Origin: Pseudevernia furfuracea
Taxonomy: Eukaryota > Ascomycota > Lecanoromycetes > Lecanorales > Parmeliaceae
Length of the DNA: 64,000 nt
NCBI GenBank assembly: GCA_022315425.1
Contig: JAIUPT010000040.1
Location: forward strand, 930,001-994,000
Direction of reading: 5' to 3'
The translations under genes and the position numbers were made by a program. The first letter of the stretch is position 1. Every line of letters begins with the position of its first letter. Below the pieces are notes generated by a model. That model searched no databases and was not told the origin of the DNA. It saw nothing but the letters and a program-made list of their open reading frames with translations. Below, one piece after another: positions 57,240 to 64,000 of the stretch.

Positions 57240-59990
57240 TGTATGGATTCAAGTTAGATGACATGTGTTAAGTTGGAGAACTTCGACAAGGCCGGTATCG
57301 AAAATCGCGGCCTTCTTATGTGCTCAGAGGTTCGCCCTAGGAAACGGATCCGACGACTTCTATAATTAAGGAAGTATAAGGGATTTCCTTGATGATCCGT
57401 CGGACAGCCCTACAGAACACGGATCCGATTGCTTTAACAGTCAAGGATTGCGTGGCACTGCTTCAGGCATTGGATGAGAGATGCCTGAATTATCCACGTA
57501 TCATTCCGTGCCTCTTGTCAGTGACATCAAATCTTCTCAGGCTGAGCTTAGCGGGCTCGGCGGGGTAGTCTCGCAAGGGCCGTCCCAGCTGACGCACTGA
57601 GTCATTCTCAATCAAATATCACGCAAAGCCTTACAGACGGTCTGGCGAGTATTGGAGAATGCAATGCCTCCTCCAATGCCCGACACGCCGACATAAGCGA
57701 AATCAGCAGTATTCAGGAGGCCCTTGACAGTGACGTAGGAACTGCATAGGCAAGCAAGTTTGAGAGGTACAAGTCTCCAGAACTAAGCACTTTCGAGAGG
57801 TGAAAGATACAGAGTAAACAGAGTCTTGTTACCTTTGACTTCTCAACGCTCAACAGCATGTGCTAACAGCTGTCCAGTAGCGAGCCTATCTATGCATACC
57901 ACGTAGAATTAATTCTAGCCTCCCCTTTGCTTCCATTCAACCGTCGTATCTCGAATAATATTTCACCAAAATACCCTTAATGCCTCGGTCGAGTGTCTAG
58001 CTTACGTCAGGCTTACGTCAGATCAAGTACACTTTAGGCGGTAATTCCTTCGAAAATCAAGAAGCCTCGTTCTGCACCTTGAAGGAATACACCGTAGAGA
58101 TTTCAATCAACGGCGACACCGGAACGTAAGCGATTATGAGAGGATAAAATCGCTAGTCAGTTACTGATTAATCAAATGACCCGGCATCCCGACCACACGG
58201 CCTTGAGCAAACTCCAAGAGATCCCGGACCTCAAGAAACATATTTGCCTTTTTGGGAGGAGGATATGTCAGTAGCTCGACTTCGGGCAGAGGGTCACTCT
58301 CCTAGGCGTCTAAGCATCTTCCAGAACGCAAGGCGCGGAATTGGAAAGCTGAAGCAAGCACGCAAAGAAAAAATTCATACACAAGCCAGCACCACCAGTC
58401 TAGTTCATTACTGCGAGAGGAAAGGAAGCGAGGGCTTTGAAATGCTCCACAATCTATAAAATTCTGTTGGTCGTTGAGTCTCGGAATCCAAAACCAAAGT
58501 GCAACTGCGGGTTCTAACGAGATGGCCATAGCCGTCGGCGACTGACAAGTCGAGCCCAAGGCCCTTCATGACGTCCAGCCCGCGCGAAGAGCTGAGACAC
58601 GCGTGGAAAGAGACGCATAATTTGAAGGTGCATATGATATTCCAGCGTGTGCAAGCGATTTGCATCATTTCTGTGCGCGCTTTTTCTCCATGTGAAGCTG
58701 TTTTTCTTGTTTGATCTTTGGATGCTGCCGTGGAACAAACTCCGTCCAAACACTTACCTCTCCTTCACGGTCAAAAGCTACAGCAGATGGTGCGGATCCA
58801 GGGTCGATGATGAGTGAAAGATGCGGCAACCTCTCTCGGAATCATGTTGAACAGAATCACGTGTTTTGTCCTTGATCTACGTTTTATCTATCTGGCCTTG
58901 GGGCTGATTATCTTCTGAACGTCATTAAGTGCGCGCTATTGTACACTATCTACGACGAAGCCCCGGTCGCCTTTCGAAGCCACCTTTCCTCAACGATTGA
59001 GCTTATCGATTGAACCCGAAAGCTTTCAACCAAGCGTCCCAGACAATTCTCTTTTTTCTCTAATCAGAGATCAAGATGTTACTTTCTTCCAGCAAGTCCG
59101 TAAGCGTACCTTTAGAGCTATAAGACGCTGATTGGAAACTGATGCCGCAAAAAAGTCTCCGCGATTGACCCCAGAAGAGAGTCGAGATTTTGGGCTCGAG
59201 ATATTGAAGTTGAGTGAGAAAGGTTTCCCCAAACGCAGTCATTGGAAGAAAAAACATCACCGACTCAACTGTCAGAATTGTGGTCGCTGTACGGAGTGCG
59301 CCTCCGGTGACACTCGAAGACAGAAGGCATTCAAATGTATTCGCACATGAACTCATATAACAGAAACGACTGATCGGTACATGTGCTTCAGTTGCGTATC
59401 TATCAAGAAGCGTGACGTGAAGAGACGTCGCGCGGTACAACACGATCGGGTCAATCCTACTTATGCAAGGTACCATCAGCCTCTTGCCTTTACTTCTGGC
59501 CATAATCTGATCGCATGAAAACCAGTCCTCGCAGCCTTTACAGCTATGAGAGTCCCAATTTCAGTCCCATGGCATCCTTGCCTGTCGAGGAGACTTCGAA
59601 CGTCATATTCTTCGGTGCAAGCTCGATATCTCCCTAGACTTCTCAAATGCCGCGCCTCCACTAACTAATTACGCAGATTCAGATTGATTGTTGCACTGCC
59701 AGCTCTCGAAGGCATTAGGAATACACATGGTACCACTCATTGAACGAGGTTTCTGAGGATGATAGACATAGGAGCCAGCGAGTTGAGGGAAATCGATCAG
59801 TAACACGTACGTGCGCGCAAAGAACAGGCGAAGAACCTTGAAGCAATTGTCAAAAGGAGAGAGAATAAGGCTTTGTCAGAATGATCCTGGGGCACAAAGC
59901 TGGGGACTTTGCAGACAGACTTTAGGAGCTATTCGAGCCGTCGAGCACAAGCTTGACACTGACGCAGCATGCCACGCCCCTCACAAATTC
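57240..59990. other. Gene-free region
   Basis: About 2.75 kb. Short protein-like pieces on the plus strand between 59130 and 59700, broken by stops (for example CQNCGRCTECAS), could be remnants of a decayed gene or element; none is identifiable. Confidence 0.45.
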
Positions 59991-60512
59991 CTACGAAACA
60001 CTCCCATTGCCCCCCACCGCCCCCGTCGCCTCCAACACAATACTCAGCCACCAATCCCTCCTCGGCCCAATCCTCGTCTTCGCCAAACGATTCCTGCCCT
60101 CCACGTCCCCCAAGAAGCATTTCCCCAGCGCCCAAATCGCCGGCCCAAGCACCGCCTCGATTGAAAAGACATCCCTATGCGTCCCACCCTCAACCCGTAT
60201 ATAACAGCCTCCCAGATCCGTCTCGGGGCCCCACTGCTTGAAATCCCCCGGATCCCATAGAATCAGCGCGTCGACGCGAGCGGTGGCGTACATGCGGAAG
60301 ATGGAGGGGATGCAGGTGGTGTAGTCGCTCAGGGGGCGGAGGTCGGGGTCGCGGCGGCAGAGGACGCGTTCCATGCCGGCGACGGGGTCCGCGCCGTTCG
60401 CCGTGGCGTTTTGCGGCTGTAGCAGAGAGAGCGAGGAGGGGGGGAGCGATGAGGGTGTTGCCAGAGGTATCAGGCCGAGGAGGACGTGGACGAGAAGGAT
60501 TACCGGGAGCAT
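59991..60512 (-). CDS. Small secreted hypothetical protein
   Basis: Intronless frame of 173 residues with a clear signal peptide (LPVILLVHVLLGLIPLATPS). The mature part has four Cys (VLCRRD, YTTCIPS, LGGCYIRVEG, LGKCFLG). The layout C ... W-GPETD-GGC-I-V ... D-FS ... A-A-x-C matches a widespread family of ascomycete secreted proteins of unknown function that I know only as hypothetical. High GC and clean codon use contrast with the AT-richer flanks. The ATG at 60512 directly opens the signal peptide. It may act outside the cell; no enzymatic motif is visible. Confidence 0.72.
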   Translation of the reverse strand: MLPVILLVHVLLGLIPLATPSSLPPSSLSLLQPQNATANGADPVAGMERVLCRRDPDLRPLSDYTTCIPSIFRMYATARVDALILWDPGDFKQWGPETDLGGCYIRVEGGTHRDVFSIEAVLGPAIWALGKCFLGDVEGRNRLAKTRIGPRRDWWLSIVLEATGAVGGNGSVS

Positions 60513-63500
60513 TTTTGTCGCCGGGTCATGACCATGGCAGCGGATGGCTACCTTGTCCGTCCTCTTTGAGATGTGTTCCGTCAGGACTCAAGCAGGTCGC
60601 TTTTCTTTTTTCGCGAATAATCCCCATCTCGGCTGTCGGAGGTTGGGCTACTACGTATGCGCTTCAGTCACATACGGGCGTCTTTTGACAGGCGTCGTTT
60701 CTCGGTTCCACAAGCGCAGACGATCTAATCTCCATGTACGAACTGGACGAAGTACGACAAGGGCAAAAGATTGGGGTCAATTGGGAGTAAGCGCTCTCGC
60801 AGCTGAAACGGGTTTATGTCCGGGACGACCACCATGCAAACACATTCGAATTCAAACATTCAATCAATATGCGGCAGCCGAAAGCCACGTTTCTTTTTAC
60901 GAATTTTTGGCCAATCGAACGCCGGGTTGCCCCCGTTCAGGAGTTTAACCCTCCATGAACCTAGGAAATTTTGCTTCAGCAGCAGTATGTTGTAGTGGTG
61001 GCGCCTGTTGTCCCTAATCTTTGAAGGATGTAAATCATAGCCGTCAACACAGCGGTTTGATCCGCTGACTGACAATTTTGCTCGCTCGACCCTTGTCATG
61101 ACGAGATCCGTTGTGAATCCGTGCCCCACCGACAAATCGGGATGGGAAGTGCGTTTTCAACATGGGACTCGAGGTCGCGAGCAGAAGCATAGTTGTATTT
61201 ACAGCCGGGTGAATTGGCATACCTCTTCTTCACCACATCTCCTCCGTGATCGCTTTTTGTGGAACCAAATTCGCGGTCGGGCTTTGCGAACTTCCCGATC
61301 TTTTGTATCGACAAGCGTTGGGGGAGTTGTGATTTCCTCTCTTGACGGGTCGCATTGGTCTGCAGGTCTTGAGCCAACGAGTTCTCACTATGTTGAACAG
61401 AGCCCATGGGATCAGGGTAAAGGCACGATGGCAGGACGTCGGGGTGGGTTGTTTCCGGCGTCATAAGACCATTCCTCATGGAATCTCGCCATAAGCCCCT
61501 CTCGCGTTGAAATCAAATGGACACTTGATACTCCTCGAGTCCTGTCTCCTAACACAGCCGCCATATTTCTTAATCGGAAGGGTTCGATGTCCTTCAGAAC
61601 GGAGCCCTGGGGACGAATGTTTGATGGAGGAAAAGATCGCGCCCCATTGTAGGAGCTGCAAAACTCTGCTTCTTTTGCGCATCCTCATACTCAGAAGGCA
61701 AGTTAAGGGAAGGGTCGAAAGCTCCACGACGAGTATCGAGACTGGAGACACCGGTGCCCGAAACGTGGGAGAGGATTCAAGGCCATCAGATGCCCCATAT
61801 AGCCCTCGACTATCATTGAAAGATTCTTGAGGAAATTGACTGTGTTTGGAATTAGACTCGAGGGAGTTTTGAGAGGAATCTATCCTCTCTCTGAGACTGG
61901 ATCAGGTTCTTCATCCTTGTCGCCGGCCAGTGATATTGTTGTTTCGTTCTTCGGTCGAAATATCATCGGGAGGACGCCCTCGAGAGATGCACCCTAGATG
62001 CCGAGACATCGCTAGCTGTCACAAACCCCGAGGATTACAACATAGAGAGGAGGCAATTAAAACCCCACTGCAAGGGCTCTGTAGGGCTGTAAGGGATAAT
62101 CAATATCATGAGTGAAGATATTGTCTAGAAGAAGTTATACGTATATAAAAGTGGCCTTTCAAAACGCCTTCACACTCCCTCCCTTTCTACCTTTCTACCC
62201 TTCTGCCTTCTGCCTTCTGCCTTCTGCCTCTCGTCTTCCTGACTTGGCCAGATTTCGATAGCGATAAAATGAAGGAAGGAGATGCTAGAACGAGACCTAA
62301 AGGAGAAGATGAGAAGGAAGAGAAGACAGCGCAACGTACTCGGAAACTCGACATTCAGGACTGGCACGTTATATGCGAGCGCGCCCTCAAGACTCGAGCC
62401 TGAAATCACAGTTTTATATTGGTCATTTAACGGACTGGAAAATTGGAGATTAGGAAGTTCGACCGAGCAGGGTATGGCTTAATTGATATCGTTTATACGG
62501 ACGGCGTTAAGAACGGATTATTAGTGCGCGTTGACGGTATCGTTATTGATAGCGACGATTGAACTGCCGATATCGAAGAAGATATCGGTTTGCGGATATG
62601 TCCTATCATCGCCAGTGAAGCTAAGGGAGTGTACGAGTCAGAGAGCACAAGTCGAATTGTTAACGACCAATGATTTCAGAGCAGGGCTGTATATTAGATC
62701 GATGGCGCCGAAACCAAGAGTGCCGCCAGCACTACAGTAGTCAAGTCGAAAAGCGTGATAAAGACGGATGAACGTCAGCGGCTTGTTCGTAACTTTTCGA
62801 TGCACATATAGTCCGTTACTATGACGATCCTTTCAAATAACGCTATGTGTCATCAAGTGTACTACTATGCAATAGCAACCTTCACGGATCTGCTCGGTCA
62901 AGATGACAGGAAAGAGATACCTGAGGTCCTTTTTCAGACTAGCGTGCTCTTTTGCCACGAATGTCAACCGCCACGGACGACATCGGTCAAGAGTTCAAAC
63001 ACTAAACTCTCTAAAGATGCTTCTTCGGCCCCAAACCCCCAATCTATTTAAGATGATACTATGGTGGATTGCTTGACATTATGACTCCGTCTAGCTGTTA
63101 GTACGTATAATTGTTATCATAGCTAGCATGTTTAAGGGAACAAACAGAAGAAACGAGGCGTGTTACTCCTCAAATTACCTGCAACGCATTCAAAGACCAA
63201 AATTAAGATATCAATCAACAGAACTCACACTAGACTCAAGGATGTAAAATAGACCGAGGCATATGCATACCTCCGATATGTAAGGTACTTACCTTACAAA
63301 ACGGGAATCGTCAGGTGTGGGAATTCAGCACTTCGGCCCTATTATGTAATCAGCCCCACACTATACTAGAGTAGTGGCTTGGCGACAAGACCATTGTCAT
63401 GGTCTTCACCTCCTTAGAAGCACTATCTAGTTGGCCTGTGGCCTGTTAGTAGTCAACACACCCAACTCCATAGAATACCAATCAAGTCGTCATCAATATT

Positions 63501-64000
63501 TCAACAGCACGCGGTCCGGCGACACGGCCTCTCCCTCCCGGAAAAGAAAACCGGGAAACCGCACACAGTTCGCGAAAGACGGCCTCCTCTACTAAGGAGC
63601 TGCTCGGGTTTCATGAGAACGGGGTTCATCTTTCTTCACGTTCCCAATACTGCCGAAAGACATCTCGCCGAAGAAAGCTCAATCGAAACGCCATGTGGCA
63701 AGTACTGTATAGCAAGCACTGTATGACATGCACTGATTCTTCTTTTCGGGCAAGCGTGAGCACGGATTGATTTCGCAATCCCGTGAGCGCCTCGGTAGGG
63801 AAGTGGTTCTATGTGATTTGAATCTCCACGCTTTGAAGACCAACAGAAATGGGTCGGCACCGGCAATTCCTCCGACCTGATGTTCACTTTCCCTGATGCG
63901 TGGACTAGGATGTAATAGCAGCGATCCCCATTAGCATTGTCACTTACTTTTGTAGCTTGATACCAGCGCCGTAGGGATAGCCGTACTCGAATGAGGTGGG
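60513..64000. other. Right-end region without a supported gene
   Basis: About 3.5 kb. A 7-bp tandem (TTCTGCC x4) lies at 62200-62228. Stretches at 62460-63050 read like protein across several stops (VYTDGVKNGLLVRVDGIVI) and may be a relic. At the very edge, minus-strand 64000-63948 reads SFEYGYPYGAGI and ends in a good GTAAGT donor at 63947, perhaps the last visible part of an exon of a gene lying to the right. Confidence 0.4.
62200..62228. repeat. 7-bp tandem repeat (TTCTGCC)x4
   Basis: Four adjacent copies of TTCTGCC, the last partly diverged, within a wider pyrimidine-rich stretch. Confidence 0.85.

Noticed and set aside
1..64000. CRISPR arrays, operons or bacterial-type signals
   Set aside because: None seen; introns and gene families show fungal nuclear DNA.

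Overview
The window is nuclear DNA of a filamentous ascomycete (Pezizomycotina). The evidence is short 43-143 bp GT-AG introns, a non-reducing polyketide synthase beside an AflR-type Zn2Cys6 regulator, a HET-domain gene, a Fungal_N (PigL_N-like) protein, a fucose-lectin-type membrane protein and a DUF7703-type membrane protein. Gene density is low. Decayed genes sit between intact ones, and there is one deleted Ty1/copia retrotransposon.

Layout. 0-11 kb: a divergent pair, an AflR-like regulator (minus) and a six-exon 2150-residue NR-PKS (SAT-KS-MAT-PT-ACP-ACP-TE, plus), about 2.95 kb apart. This is the edge of a secondary-metabolite cluster. No tailoring enzymes lie to the right, so the rest is probably left of the window. 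11-13 kb: pyrimidine and purine microsatellites and a small two-exon gene. 15-27 kb: a gene graveyard with an unknown decayed family, a secreted Cys-rich gene carrying one in-frame TAG, an intact secreted five-exon gene, a shattered V8-type serine protease with helical C-terminal repeats, and a broken 14-TM MFS transporter. 27-33 kb: a membrane-anchored fucose-lectin-like gene, a CAP/PR-1 gene and a small Cys-rich secreted protein. 33-38 kb: a membrane-protein pseudogene and an intact chromate-ion-transporter-type gene. 40-45 kb: a HET-domain gene and a Fungal_N-domain gene head to head. 47-51 kb: a mitochondrial-type small gene with one in-frame TAA, and an acidic hypothetical protein. 52.3-55.3 kb: a Ty1/copia element with near-identical 195/194 bp LTRs, an AGCCA target duplication, multiple stops in gag and a deletion from the integrase core into RNase H. 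56-60.5 kb: a DUF7703-type 7TM protein and a small secreted protein. The last 3.5 kb has no gene I can support.

A recurring theme is loss of genes by single in-frame stops (TAG/TAA) in otherwise open frames, with TGA at Trp-like sites in the retroelement. Both fit C-to-T (CpA to TpA) change of the repeat-induced point mutation type. All splice models were made by eye from GT/AG signals, frame and exon arithmetic. Family names come from recognised motifs, not from searches.
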